From M55B144 sp964550615 (GTDB lineage Bacteria > Bipolaricaulota > Bipolaricaulia > UBA7950 > UBA9294): a stretch of 64,000 bases of DNA. The stretch lies in NCBI GenBank assembly GCA_964550615.1, contig CAZKAB010000007.1, positions 1 through 64,000 of the forward strand, written 5' to 3'. The position numbers and the translations under genes were made by a program. The notes under the pieces were generated by a model that saw only the letters and a list, made by a program, of their open reading frames with translations, was not told the DNA's origin and did no database searches. This document shows positions 43,203 through 52,913 of this stretch, one piece after another. Each line of letters opens with the position of its first letter. Positions within the stretch are counted from its first letter, which is position 1.

Positions 43203-45569
43203 ATGAGCATGTCTGCCTTAGAAAGAATAACCGAGCTGGAACGCAAGAACGCCGCTCTCCGACGCCGCCTGGACATGGAGCACCGTGGCAACCGTCCGAG
43301 CGAGCGGTTCTTCGACCTGGCTGCAGATTCCGGCGACTGGCTGTGGGAGATTGACATGAGTGGGAAATACACCTTCTCCACCGATGCTGTGAAGGCAATT
43401 CTCGGCTATGCATCAGAAGAGATGATCGGCAGGCATTTCTACGACTTCTTCCACCCTGAAGACAAGGAAAGCCTAATGTCCAGTGCAATGGGGACGATCA
43501 GAGACGGACATCCATTTGTGAACCTCCGCAACCGGAATATCCACAAGGACGGCCATACCGTCATCCTTGAGACGACCGGGTTTCCACTCACGGATGATGA
43601 TGGCAACATCATTGGTTTCCGTGGAGCTGATCGCGACATTACGGCACAGGAAGATGCGCTTCTGGCACTGCAGGCCAGTCGCAAGCAGTGGCGCGCGCTG
43701 TACAAGGGAATACCTATTCCAACCGTCACCTGGCGCCATGTCGGCGGCGATTTCGAGTTGATAGACTACAACGACGCCATTGAGCAACTCTCCGGGGGAA
43801 AGATCGCAGAGCATCACGGAAGGAAGGCGAGCGAGATCTACCCCGACCGCGCTTGGATCCCCGACATCATCAGAAGATGTTACGAGACACACGAGACGCA
43901 GCGGGAAGAGACGGACTATCAGTTCATCACCACCGGGGAGAAGCGCGCGGTGTGGGCGACGTTCGGCTTTGTCCCTCCGGACATGGTTGTTGTGCACCTG
44001 ATAGACATCACCTCTCACAGAGAGGCGGAAAAGGCGCTGCAAGAAGCAAACTCGGACATGCAACGAATCCTCGACGCGATGGGAGAGGGACTCGTCGTTC
44101 TCAACGCCGAGAACGAGATGACGCGTCTGAATAGGGCTTCGTGTGACATGTTCGGCTACCACCCCTCAGAAATACTCGGCAAACGTAACACGTTCTGGAC
44201 GCATCCGGACTCCCGCGAACGCCTGGCCGATGAACTGGCCAAGAGAAAGAGAGGAGAGCGCAGCACGTACGAGGCCCGCTATGTACGAAAGGACGGTTCA
44301 GGATTCTGGACGCGCGTAATTGCCGTACCGATAATCGATGCTGACGGAGTGTTTCAAGGTTCGGTTGGCTGTCTGAGTGACATCACCGGCGAGAAGCAGG
44401 CGCTGGAGGAGCTACGGCGGTTGCATGATTTCAACGAGAAACTGATCAAGACCGCAAGCGTATGGATCAATGCCACCGACAGGGAGGGGAACATCACCCT
44501 GTGGAACGATGAAGCGGAGAAGATAACCGGCTACGGTCGCAGCGAGGTTATCGGAAACGGAAGGATTTGGGAATGGCTGTATCCAGACCCAGCATACCGT
44601 TCCACCATCTGGCAGGGTCAAGAATCGATCCGATCGGACGATGAAAGCTCGGAACGTATTGAGACAATCATCCGCACCAAATCCGGAGAAGAGCGGATCA
44701 TCGCCTGGTATGGGCGACCTCTTTTCGAGAAAGAAGGCAATCCTAGCGGCTGGGTAATCGTCGGGCACGATGTGACCAAAGCGAGGCACACCGTACAACA
44801 GCTGCAGGACTACGCTACCCAGGTATTGAAGCTCAATAGGGAGAAGAACCGCTTTCTTTCGTTCGCCTCACACGAACTGCGCACGCCGTTGACGATCATT
44901 CGCGGCTTTGCGGATCTACTTTCCGAAGATACTCTCAATCCCGATCAGAAAGACAAGATCGCGCGCATTCAGGTGCAGATTGATCGCCTCACGGCGCTGC
45001 TCACCAACCTGCTCAATATCTCACGCATAGACGCAGGAGAGGCAAATCTGAAACTTGATCTGATAGATCTTGCTGTCGTCACATCAAGCGTCATCGATAA
45101 CCTTTCGCCGTACGCCTCCACGAGAGAACTCACGATCAGTCACAGCAATGAGAAAGAATCGGTGATAGCCTACGCCAACGGCGAAGCCGTAGAACAAGTT
45201 GTGATGAACCTCCTGACCAATGCGATAAACTACACGCCACGGGGGGGAGAGATCAAGGTAGTGTTGCAGCGGGACGAGAACAAAGCGAGAATATTGGTGT
45301 CGGACACTGGCATCGGGATCCGAAAAGCAGAGATGGAGAAGATCTTCGCCGAGTTCCACCGTACCGACCATGCACGCAAGATGAAGGCAACCGGAAACGG
45401 ACTCGGACTTTCGATTGTCAGACGCTTAGTAGAAGAGATGAACGGCTCGGTGTGGGCCAGCAGCGCCGGTAGGGGAAAAGGGAGCGCGTTCTCGGTAACC
45501 CTCCCATCCCATGCCCCGAAAGAGAAACTACACGCGGAGATTGAGGACTGTGCGAATACTGATCTGTGA
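43203..45569 (+). CDS. Soluble multi-PAS sensor histidine kinase
   Basis: A 788-aa histidine kinase with no transmembrane helix. After a short coiled coil (1-25) come four PAS domains at about 35-155, 158-275, 280-405 and 408-530, each closed by a DIT-type linker (DRDITAQE, DITSHREAE, DITGEKQ, HDVTKAR). The HisKA domain has the phospho-histidine in SFASHELRTPL. The HATPase domain has N-box NLLTNAINYTP, G1 DTGIGI and G2 GNGLGLSI. It starts 10 nt after the ftsZ-like stop and overlaps its response regulator, so the three genes form a unit. A cytoplasmic redox or ligand signal is likely. Confidence 0.94.
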   Translation: MSMSALERITELERKNAALRRRLDMEHRGNRPSERFFDLAADSGDWLWEIDMSGKYTFSTDAVKAILGYASEEMIGRHFYDFFHPEDKESLMSSAMGTIRDGHPFVNLRNRNIHKDGHTVILETTGFPLTDDDGNIIGFRGADRDITAQEDALLALQASRKQWRALYKGIPIPTVTWRHVGGDFELIDYNDAIEQLSGGKIAEHHGRKASEIYPDRAWIPDIIRRCYETHETQREETDYQFITTGEKRAVWATFGFVPPDMVVVHLIDITSHREAEKALQEANSDMQRILDAMGEGLVVLNAENEMTRLNRASCDMFGYHPSEILGKRNTFWTHPDSRERLADELAKRKRGERSTYEARYVRKDGSGFWTRVIAVPIIDADGVFQGSVGCLSDITGEKQALEELRRLHDFNEKLIKTASVWINATDREGNITLWNDEAEKITGYGRSEVIGNGRIWEWLYPDPAYRSTIWQGQESIRSDDESSERIETIIRTKSGEERIIAWYGRPLFEKEGNPSGWVIVGHDVTKARHTVQQLQDYATQVLKLNREKNRFLSFASHELRTPLTIIRGFADLLSEDTLNPDQKDKIARIQVQIDRLTALLTNLLNISRIDAGEANLKLDLIDLAVVTSSVIDNLSPYASTRELTISHSNEKESVIAYANGEAVEQVVMNLLTNAINYTPRGGEIKVVLQRDENKARILVSDTGIGIRKAEMEKIFAEFHRTDHARKMKATGNGLGLSIVRRLVEEMNGSVWASSAGRGKGSAFSVTLPSHAPKEKLHAEIEDCANTDL

Positions 45570-46227
45570 AGACGACCCTGACATAAGAGACATTCTGCAC
45601 AGTTACCTTACAAGCGAAGGGTACGAGGTGCAGTTAGCCGCCAGCGGCGAGCGACTTCTCCAGATGTTCACGAAGAGTCGTCCCGATCTTGTGATACTCG
45701 ATGTCATGCTTCCGGGAATCGACGGGTGGGAGGTTCTCAATCGCCTACGTGTTCGCAGCCGATGTCCGGTGATCATGCTGACGGCACTTGGACGCGTTAC
45801 CGACAAGGTGAAGGGACTCTCCACCGGCGCCGATGACTACATCACAAAGCCATTCCAACTGGAAGAGGTCGGTGCCCGTATCGCGGCCGTGTTGCGCCGC
45901 TCCACACCCCCATCCGGCAACCTTTCGCTCGAGATCGACGACCTACGCAAGATTGTCGTACTACGCGGAAACGAGGTGACTCTCTCCCCCAAGGAGTTCG
46001 CTCTGTTGAAGCTGTTGGCATCACATCCGGGTCGCGTCTTCTCCCGCGAAGACATACTCGCCGAACTCTGGCCAAAGAGCCACTACGCCACCGCGCAAGA
46101 CGTGCAGAAGTACGTATACCTTCTCCGCAAGAGAATCGAGCGTGATCCAAGCAACCCCGAGTACATCCTTACGGTACGCGGCTTTGGCTACCGTTTGGCA
46201 GAGCAGCTCGTCACTCCGTCACCGTAA
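45550..46227 (+). CDS. OmpR/PhoB-type response regulator
   Basis: A 225-aa response regulator. The receiver (1-115) has the acidic pair EDD near residue 7, phospho-acceptor Asp in LVILDVMLPG, and the conserved Lys in YITKPF. The winged-helix DNA-binding domain (about 125-220) ends in VRGFGYRL. The GTG start at 45550 follows a GGAGATTGAGGA region inside the kinase gene (20-nt overlap), coupling it to the upstream kinase. Its 3' end overlaps the opposite gene by 17 nt. Confidence 0.95.
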   Translation: MRILICEDDPDIRDILHSYLTSEGYEVQLAASGERLLQMFTKSRPDLVILDVMLPGIDGWEVLNRLRVRSRCPVIMLTALGRVTDKVKGLSTGADDYITKPFQLEEVGARIAAVLRRSTPPSGNLSLEIDDLRKIVVLRGNEVTLSPKEFALLKLLASHPGRVFSREDILAELWPKSHYATAQDVQKYVYLLRKRIERDPSNPEYILTVRGFGYRLAEQLVTPSP

Positions 46228-48634
46228 TCAAGCGAGAGGTGCGTGCAATCGCCCCCTGTTCGTCGATAGCAACCATGGTAACGGTGTAGGTTCCGGGAGA
46301 ATTGTAGATATGCACCGGTGACACGGGCGCTCCATCGCCGCATTCTCCTGCGTTTCCGGGACAAGTGATCCCATCTCCGAAGTCCCATGCCACATGCACA
46401 ATGCTGCCAGTAGGGCTCTGATCTCTAGAGAGGTTCCGGAATGAGACTGGAGCTCCAACACGCGGACTGGTAGGGGAGAATTCGAATGAAGCCAACGGAA
46501 CGGCGTTTGCAACTGCAACCTTCCGCGCGCACTCATGCGACGGTGCGCCATCGTCATCCGTCACCACCAGTTTCACCGTATACGTTCCGTCGTCCGGGAA
46601 TCGGTGGCTCGGCGCGCTTCCGGCGGCGGTTGTTCCGTCCCCGAAGTCCCATCTCCAGGAAGCGATCGTTCCATCAGTGTCCTTCGCCGTCCCTGCAAAG
46701 GCAACACCCTCAGCATCCGTCGGAGACTCGGGCGACCAGGAAAAAGCAGCTGTAGGTGGGCGATTAGAGACCGTCACCGTCACCGGCGCAGACACCGCCG
46801 TTGCGCCATCGTCATCCGTCACCCGCAACGTGACACTGTAGACGCCATCATCAGAGAATGTTCGCGACAACGTTGGCTCGCTCGTCGTCTCGTCGTAAGT
46901 TCCGTTGCCGTCGAAATCCCACTCGTAAAGGACAGTCTTTCCTTGAGGACTCATGTCTCGAGATTGAGATCCATCGAACAGTACCGAGTCCCCGGTGAGT
47001 ACATCGCCCACCGGCTGCACATTAGCAACAGGCGCAAGATTTGCCACGTTGACATCGGCCCGCACTGATGCGGTTGCCCCGTTGTTGTCGGTCACAGTGA
47101 GTGTAACGGTGTATGTTCCGTCTTCCTGATAAGCGTGTTGCGCCGCCTTCCCGCTTGTGGAGATTCCATCGCCAAAATCCCAGCGCCAAGAAGAAATCGT
47201 TCCATCCTCATCGTGCGAACAATCGGAGAAACGCACCGTCTCATCTTCGTCGGGCGAAAATTCGGATACCTGCATCGCCGCTTGTGGAGGACAATTCACA
47301 TCCACCACATCGGCATGGGGAAGCGACACCGTGCCGGAATCATCGATGACAGATAGAATGATCTTCTGCTCACCGCAATCGGCGAACGAGACCGTTATAA
47401 TCGGATCGTCGCCGACGCGATCGACCGTTCCATCTCCATCCAAGTCCCAATCGTATTGTGCGATCGTTCCGTCAAGATCGAACGCACCGCCGGCATCGAG
47501 CGTGACTTCGGCTCCCTTGTTCGGCCGCGCGGGAGAGACGCCAAACGCGGCCACAGGGGCGCGGGAAGCAACCACGAGAGATCGTGTCTGAATGACCGTC
47601 TCCCCCCACGCGTCGGTCACCGTATGAGAGATAACGTAAACCCCGCCGGTATTGTAGGTATGTGAGGCGGTCTGACCGCCCCCGAGTTTTCCATCACCAA
47701 AATCCCACGCCCAAGCGACGATCCTTCCGGCTGGGTCGCTCGATTCATCAAGAAATAGGACCGGATCGAGACTCTGCAGGATACGACTCGATGACGACGG
47801 CTGTACACTGAAATCGACCAGTGGCGGCGCTTTGACGATAATCGTCACACGTCCTGTCTCCTGCGCCACGCCGCCTCTGTCATCTTGTACAGTGAGAGAG
47901 ACGACATGTTCGCCGACCTTGAGATAAGTGTGGCTGGTCGTCTGCCCTCGGCCGATCGTTGCATCGCCGAAATTCCACAGATACGCCACGACTTTCCCAT
48001 CGGAATCGCCGGATCGAGATGCGTCGAAGCGGACCGGTTCACCCGGATACGCCGGGTCGGGAGAGAACGAAAACGCGGGAACCGGAGGAATGTTCGAGAC
48101 AGAGTTTCTCGCACCCGGTGTACCGTAGTAGAGGCCGCTTGGCGCCATTGTGGTTGATGACGCCCAATTATCCGGCGAGTCGGGCGCTTGCGGATTTATC
48201 CGCTCCATCGTGCGCGGTTCTTCTCCGGATGCTCCCGCGGGCCATGCCGTCGCACGACGATTCGCGGCGTCGACCTCGTTTCCTGCCGAATCGATCAGGC
48301 GTAGCCCCTCTCCGCCATCACGGAGGGCACCGGAGTACGCAAAGTCTCCATCCACCGTGCTATCTCCATCTTGTCGACTGAGAACGATGAACCCGTGAGA
48401 ATCGATGCTCCCCGCCAGAGTCACATTCGGCGAGCCATCGGAAGAGATAAGGCGCCAACCCGAAAGATCAACATCGTTATCGGTTGGATTGTAGAGTTCA
48501 ATCCACTCTGCCTGTGGGTTACCGGCTTCTCCTCCCCAGGCGACCTCGTTTATCACCACAGAGCCGGCCGCACAAACGACAGACGTTACAAGTACTCCCA
48601 TGATCATCAAGGCAGTCGTCAGGGATTTGTTCAC
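46211..48634 (-). CDS. Surface protein with a lamin-tail domain and seven PKD domains
   Basis: An 807-aa secreted protein. A signal peptide (about 1-23) leads a lamin-tail domain (about 25-140, INEVAWGGEAGNPQAEWIELYNPT). Seven PKD repeats follow, most with WDFGDG and a TYTVTL-type strand; repeats 3 and 5 have WDLDGDG or WDFDGNG instead. The series ends at ITVTE with no anchor, so it may be secreted or bound noncovalently. The GTG at 48634 follows GAGGAGG and starts the signal peptide. A smaller PKD protein lies at 60879. A cell-surface or adhesion role is likely. Confidence 0.9.
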   Translation of the reverse strand: MNKSLTTALMIMGVLVTSVVCAAGSVVINEVAWGGEAGNPQAEWIELYNPTDNDVDLSGWRLISSDGSPNVTLAGSIDSHGFIVLSRQDGDSTVDGDFAYSGALRDGGEGLRLIDSAGNEVDAANRRATAWPAGASGEEPRTMERINPQAPDSPDNWASSTTMAPSGLYYGTPGARNSVSNIPPVPAFSFSPDPAYPGEPVRFDASRSGDSDGKVVAYLWNFGDATIGRGQTTSHTYLKVGEHVVSLTVQDDRGGVAQETGRVTIIVKAPPLVDFSVQPSSSSRILQSLDPVLFLDESSDPAGRIVAWAWDFGDGKLGGGQTASHTYNTGGVYVISHTVTDAWGETVIQTRSLVVASRAPVAAFGVSPARPNKGAEVTLDAGGAFDLDGTIAQYDWDLDGDGTVDRVGDDPIITVSFADCGEQKIILSVIDDSGTVSLPHADVVDVNCPPQAAMQVSEFSPDEDETVRFSDCSHDEDGTISSWRWDFGDGISTSGKAAQHAYQEDGTYTVTLTVTDNNGATASVRADVNVANLAPVANVQPVGDVLTGDSVLFDGSQSRDMSPQGKTVLYEWDFDGNGTYDETTSEPTLSRTFSDDGVYSVTLRVTDDDGATAVSAPVTVTVSNRPPTAAFSWSPESPTDAEGVAFAGTAKDTDGTIASWRWDFGDGTTAAGSAPSHRFPDDGTYTVKLVVTDDDGAPSHECARKVAVANAVPLASFEFSPTSPRVGAPVSFRNLSRDQSPTGSIVHVAWDFGDGITCPGNAGECGDGAPVSPVHIYNSPGTYTVTMVAIDEQGAIARTSRLITVTE

Positions 48635-48977
48635 CGCTTCCTCCTCAAAGCTTCCTCGCTCCGCGCAAAACCTGTGAGCACGGAAACACATTGCCTGGCA
48701 ACACTATGGCGAGGCAACACATTACCAAGTTAACACATCACAGGCAGGCGGTCCAAGTGGCCGGGAAGAATCGAGTCGATTTTGGGCGCCTACGATCGAC
48801 GCCACGTGCTCGCCCCGCAAGGTCTTGGCTTCATCCCGCGGGATCGGTGTGCAGGGTGCAGGACGAGTGGCTCTGGTAATCGATTTTGGGCGCCGGTGAT
48901 ACCCACCAGACGTCTCTCCTGTATGTAGCATTGACTGCGGTTAGCCACCGCTATGCTTGGATTCCTAAGGACCGAGT
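48635..48977. other. Intergenic region with a 15-nt direct repeat
   Basis: About 340 nt with no convincing gene. The 15-mer TCGATTTTGGGCGCC occurs twice, at 48776-48790 and 48880-48894, 104 nt apart in direct orientation. No promoter of consensus quality is obvious, though the minus-strand PKD gene and the minus-strand ABC ATPase (ending at 48978) flank it. Confidence 0.4.
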
Positions 48978-49691
48978 TCAGGGTGCGCTCTTGATGTCTT
49001 GCTGCTCTTCGTCGGAGGCGATCAAGCCGTCGACTATGGTCACCAATCTGCTTACCCGGCCAAGAAGGCGGCTGTCGTGAGTGGCAAAGAGAAAGGTTGC
49101 TCCCCTCTCCGTGTTCAATCTTCTCATCAGATCGATCAGATCGAGACTGGTTGCCGTGTCGAGGTTCGCCGTAGGCTCGTCGGCGAGAACGATCGCCGGC
49201 GTAGCGATCACGGCCCGCGCTACCGCAACCCGTTGCTGTTGTCCGCCGGAGATGCGATTTGGATACTGATTCGCATACTGCTCAATCCCCAGTTCGGAGA
49301 GGATTGCCCGCGCCCTTGCTATGCGCTCGCTCCGCACGATCCCCTGCAACTCAAGCACGAACGCCGTGTTCTCAAGTACGGTGAGAACAGGAATCAGGTT
49401 GTATGCTTGGAAGACAAACCCGATGTTCGTCAACCGTAGGCGCGCCAATTCGTCCTTGGACAAAGTGGATAGAGCCTTCCCCTCAAGCAAGATGTCTCCG
49501 GACGTCGGGCGGTCCAGCCCCCCCAAGAGATGCAGCAGGGTCGATTTCCCCGACCCGGACGGGCCGGCAATCGCCGTGAATTCACCTTTGATAAGCTCAA
49601 GATCGATCCCACGCAACGCCGGTGTCTCAACGGTGCCGGAGGTGTAGACCTTGCGAAGGTCTTTCGTTTCAATCAATGGATTACTCAACAT
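48978..49691 (-). CDS. ABC transporter ATP-binding protein (LolD/MacB family)
   Basis: A 237-aa ATPase of the LolD/MacB type. Walker A is GPSGSGKST near 42-50, the signature ISGGQQQR near 144, and Walker B VLADEPTANLDT. The sequence FVFQAYNLIPVLTVLENT is characteristic of this subgroup. The ATG overlaps the permease stop by 11 nt. It should energise the FtsX-like permeases upstream in a mechanotransmission or extraction role rather than channel transport. Confidence 0.94.
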   Translation of the reverse strand: MLSNPLIETKDLRKVYTSGTVETPALRGIDLELIKGEFTAIAGPSGSGKSTLLHLLGGLDRPTSGDILLEGKALSTLSKDELARLRLTNIGFVFQAYNLIPVLTVLENTAFVLELQGIVRSERIARARAILSELGIEQYANQYPNRISGGQQQRVAVARAVIATPAIVLADEPTANLDTATSLDLIDLMRRLNTERGATFLFATHDSRLLGRVSRLVTIVDGLIASDEEQQDIKSAP

Positions 49692-50916
49692 ATCGCATCG
49701 CCTCCACAGGCTCGAGTTTCGCTGCTCGTAGCGCCGGATACCAAGCGGCAATGATTGCGATACCTGCCATGGCCGCAGCCGACAGGACTACCTGCGACAC
49801 GGTTACCCGCAGATGCAGAACGCTATTCATTCCGACCGCCTTAGCAAACGCAATCGCCGCGCCCGGAAGAGGAAATCCACCGAACGCTTCAACAATCCAA
49901 ATCAGTATAACACCGCCAAGCGCGCCGTATGCGGCTCCCATTCCGGCAAGAAGCCCGGCTTCGGTGAGAATCATGCGAATTACGCGCCAGCGCGATGCGC
50001 CGAGTGAAATCACCAGTCCCAGCTCCCGCGTTCGCTCCATCACCGACAGATAGAGAGTATTCAGCACCACCAGTCCTCCCAGGGCAAAGAAGATCGCGGC
50101 AAAGATGAACAGAGCCGGTTTCATGATCCTCATGTACGAAGCGACTTGAGGAGCAAGCTCGCGCCAATCGAGGACTTCGTATTGAGCCGGAAGCTTGTCG
50201 CGAAGCTGCGCCTCCACGTGTTCAATGCGTCCCACATCCCACGGCCCGGTAACGCCTTTGACGCGGACAACGACGGCAGTCGCCGCCGACTGGCTGTTCG
50301 CCAATCGCCGGGCGACAGCAAGCGGCGTTTGGACTACCATCCGCCCCATCTCTGTCGTAGGAGCGTTGTAAATACCTATTACAGGCACCCGCAAAACGCT
50401 CAACCCGGTTTCCGGGTGAGCGCCGAGGATAACTATCTCGCTGCCGACTCCCACCTTGAGAAGTCCGGCGAGTTCTTCTCCAATCACGACACCGTCATCG
50501 GTGTTCTGCAGATACCGCCCGTCCGTAATCAGGCCGCGCATTGGGCTGATTGGATCGATCTCTTCGGGGACGACACCCTGTACGAGGATCGTCTGCGAGC
50601 GGTCGCCCACACTCACCAGAGCTGGCAGATCGAGCCGTATGGTGTCCCATTCGATTCCCTCTGTCTGATCGAGCGCCGCTATTATCTTCGCGGGATCCTG
50701 AATCAGAGGCAGCGCCGCTCCGGCACCCTTTTCCGCAACATGCCTAATTTGGATATGACCGGTATCGATGCGCGTGGCGGTGTCAAACATGTCACGCAGA
50801 TTTCCGCCTGCGAATCCAAACATGACCACGAGCGTGTATACCGGAATCAGCACGGCAAGCATTGTAAGGGCGCTCCTGCCAGGGTTTCGTCGCAGATGCC
50901 GCAGCGCAGACTTCAC
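49681..50916 (-). CDS. FtsX-like ABC permease (LolC/MacB family)
   Basis: A 411-aa permease with the four-helix MacB/FtsX layout: one N-terminal helix (about 18-38), a large periplasmic domain (about 40-275), then three C-terminal helices. It ends with ALRAAKLEPVEAMRYVE, the typical tail. It overlaps the LolA-like gene by 4 nt and the ATPase by 11 nt. A second FtsX-like permease lies upstream at 51693, so the pair probably make a heterodimer. Confidence 0.92.
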   Translation of the reverse strand: MKSALRHLRRNPGRSALTMLAVLIPVYTLVVMFGFAGGNLRDMFDTATRIDTGHIQIRHVAEKGAGAALPLIQDPAKIIAALDQTEGIEWDTIRLDLPALVSVGDRSQTILVQGVVPEEIDPISPMRGLITDGRYLQNTDDGVVIGEELAGLLKVGVGSEIVILGAHPETGLSVLRVPVIGIYNAPTTEMGRMVVQTPLAVARRLANSQSAATAVVVRVKGVTGPWDVGRIEHVEAQLRDKLPAQYEVLDWRELAPQVASYMRIMKPALFIFAAIFFALGGLVVLNTLYLSVMERTRELGLVISLGASRWRVIRMILTEAGLLAGMGAAYGALGGVILIWIVEAFGGFPLPGAAIAFAKAVGMNSVLHLRVTVSQVVLSAAAMAGIAIIAAWYPALRAAKLEPVEAMRYVE

Positions 50917-51647
50917 TTCTTCTCCTCCAGTCTGTCGAGCGTGAAGAATGATGGGTCGATTGCAATGTCGAATTCCGGCTTTTCGATTCGCTCGATTGTG
51001 CGATCTCCGGACGCATCTTCGACAATGATCTCCGTCGGGAAGCTGCGGCCGTTGACCATGACGGCCTGCAAGAACGTAGCCGTGCGGAGGACATTGCCAC
51101 GCTGGTCGTAGTAGACAATCTCCTCGATCGCATAATCGCCGTCTACGCGAATGTCGAGCCGGCCATAGACGACCGGGGCGGCGGGATGAGGCGTCAGAGT
51201 GAGAAGATAGCCGCCTTCGGTCGCGGTCGCGACAGCGTCGTAGTCGTCGGACAATGTCCCGCGTGAGAGATCGGCAAGCGAAGGGCCGGCGCCAAACAGC
51301 GCATCGCCAAGCGCCAGTGACGGGAGCTTGATCGTCATGCCGACCGCAGGTGAGTAATACCAGAGATCATCCTTCACCTGCAGATATCCTGCTCCGGCGT
51401 CCGCATCGGGCGCGATCATGCGGATCAATGAGTAGTCTTCTCCCAACGTCCACACCTCGAGAGTGTGCGACTTGGTCTGTTCGCCCAGTGAGAGCTCGAG
51501 CGTCAGCACGCCGTGAAAGCTGTCTCCCTGCCATGTTGCACGCACTCGATCGATGATCGTCTGTGCATCGGTCGCTGCCGCTTGCGCGGACAACGCCCAT
51601 AGAGTAGCGACAACGCCGACTGTCACCGCCATGAGTAAACGCTTCAT
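50913..51647 (-). CDS. LolA-like outer-membrane lipoprotein-sorting protein
   Basis: A 244-aa secreted protein with a signal peptide (LLMAVTVGVVATLWALSAQA). The remainder is a LolA-like half-barrel, with the family's WYYSPAVGMTIKLP stretch and repeated beta strands. LolA-type proteins carry lipoproteins or lipids across the periplasm. Translationally coupled to both permeases. The start is the ATG with GGAGGAGAG upstream; the frame extends to 51680 without a better site. Confidence 0.87.
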   Translation of the reverse strand: MKRLLMAVTVGVVATLWALSAQAAATDAQTIIDRVRATWQGDSFHGVLTLELSLGEQTKSHTLEVWTLGEDYSLIRMIAPDADAGAGYLQVKDDLWYYSPAVGMTIKLPSLALGDALFGAGPSLADLSRGTLSDDYDAVATATEGGYLLTLTPHPAAPVVYGRLDIRVDGDYAIEEIVYYDQRGNVLRTATFLQAVMVNGRSFPTEIIVEDASGDRTIERIEKPEFDIAIDPSFFTLDRLEEKK

Positions 51648-51692
51648 GTCACTCTCCTCCTCAAGATCGTCACGTGCCACACTACACGAGTA

Positions 51693-52913
51693 TTATCCTT
51701 CGCGGATCGCGGTCACCGGCTCGAGACGGTTCACTCGTCGCGCCGGATACCAAGCAGCAACCAACGCCGTAAACACGACGACGGAGAACGCCGCCACCCA
51801 ATACCAGCCGGATGTCGACGCGTAGATCACGGCCGGCATTCCCAGCTCGCCGGCAAATGAACCGAGAAGACGTCCGAAATCGAGACCAACGCGAGAAAGG
51901 TACACCAGCCCAACATATCCGATGCTTCCACCGGCGATGAAGCCAATGGCGGAGACGAATATCGATTCCAGCAGCACCACCCAAGCGAGTTGTCGCCTGC
52001 TCATCCCTACTGCCGCCATCATGCCGAACTCCCGCGTTCGTTCGAGAACCGAGTAGAACGTCGTATTGGCGACGCCAAAGCCAACCAAGAGCGAAATCAT
52101 GATCACAAACGGGAGCATCTTGATGACACTTCCCTGAATGATAAGACGCACCATCGGATTGAGATCATAATAGTCTGCAACCTCGATCCCTGCCCCGATA
52201 CGTTCGCGCACCCGGCCGATAACCCCCGCAGCCGATGTGCCTGCAGGCAGACTCACGGCAATCGCAGTTGCGCCATCCCAACCGGCAAGGACGCGGGCGT
52301 CATCGATCGAAATGAGTACGGTCCGGTTCAGGTCGGCAAGTGCCGACGAAAAGAACCCGACGGCAACGAACGCCTGCGATGTCGTCCCATCCTTCCCTTG
52401 AGCGAGGAGGACCACTCGCTCTCCCAAACGCACGTCAAGCCGCGTCGCGGTTTCCACGCTCAACAGAATCTCTCCCCTGCCGGCAAGGTATCGGCCCGCA
52501 GTTAGGGTGTTTTGCAGCGTTGTCACCAACTGTTCATTGACCGGATCTACGCCACGAATCGCCACGCCATCTGTTCCATACGCACTGCGGAGCATCCCTA
52601 GGGTCTCCAGCCGTGGAGAAGCCGCGCTGACATGGAGTTGGCTAAGTATCGCCATGGATGTGCCGATCTGCGGCGGCGTCAGCCCGTTTTCGGGAATCGG
52701 ATCATCGGCATAGCCGACTTCGCGCAGCTGAAAGCTCCCCTGATTCTGCATCACCTGTGCCCGACTCATCGAACCAAAGAAGCCATCGGTGATCCCCCAC
52801 ATAATGAGGATGACCAGGCTTCCGAATGCAACCACCACAATCATCAACAACGTTCGTTGCGGATGTCGCCACAGATTGCGCCAAGCAAGACGAAGGTTCA
52901 GCGTACTCATCAT
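51693..52913 (-). CDS. FtsX-like ABC permease (LolE/MacB family)
   Basis: A 406-aa MacB/LolE-type permease: an N-terminal helix (LRLAWRNLWRHPQRTLLMIVV), a periplasmic domain to about 270, and three C-terminal helices ending YPARRVNRLEPVTAIREG. The ATG at 52913 overlaps the TetR stop (ATGA). A 45-nt gap separates it from the LolA-like gene. Together with 49681 and 48978 it forms a LolCDE/MacB-like complex. Confidence 0.91.
   Translation of the reverse strand: MMSTLNLRLAWRNLWRHPQRTLLMIVVVAFGSLVILIMWGITDGFFGSMSRAQVMQNQGSFQLREVGYADDPIPENGLTPPQIGTSMAILSQLHVSAASPRLETLGMLRSAYGTDGVAIRGVDPVNEQLVTTLQNTLTAGRYLAGRGEILLSVETATRLDVRLGERVVLLAQGKDGTTSQAFVAVGFFSSALADLNRTVLISIDDARVLAGWDGATAIAVSLPAGTSAAGVIGRVRERIGAGIEVADYYDLNPMVRLIIQGSVIKMLPFVIMISLLVGFGVANTTFYSVLERTREFGMMAAVGMSRRQLAWVVLLESIFVSAIGFIAGGSIGYVGLVYLSRVGLDFGRLLGSFAGELGMPAVIYASTSGWYWVAAFSVVVFTALVAAWYPARRVNRLEPVTAIREG

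Noticed and set aside
46486..47591. Several plus-strand frames opposite the PKD protein
   Set aside because: They mirror the repeated PKD coding sequence and are Arg/Ser/Pro-rich; no binding sites or family motifs.
48722..48931. 69-codon minus-strand frame
   Set aside because: No binding site, Pro/Arg/Thr-rich, and it covers the duplicated 15-mer.
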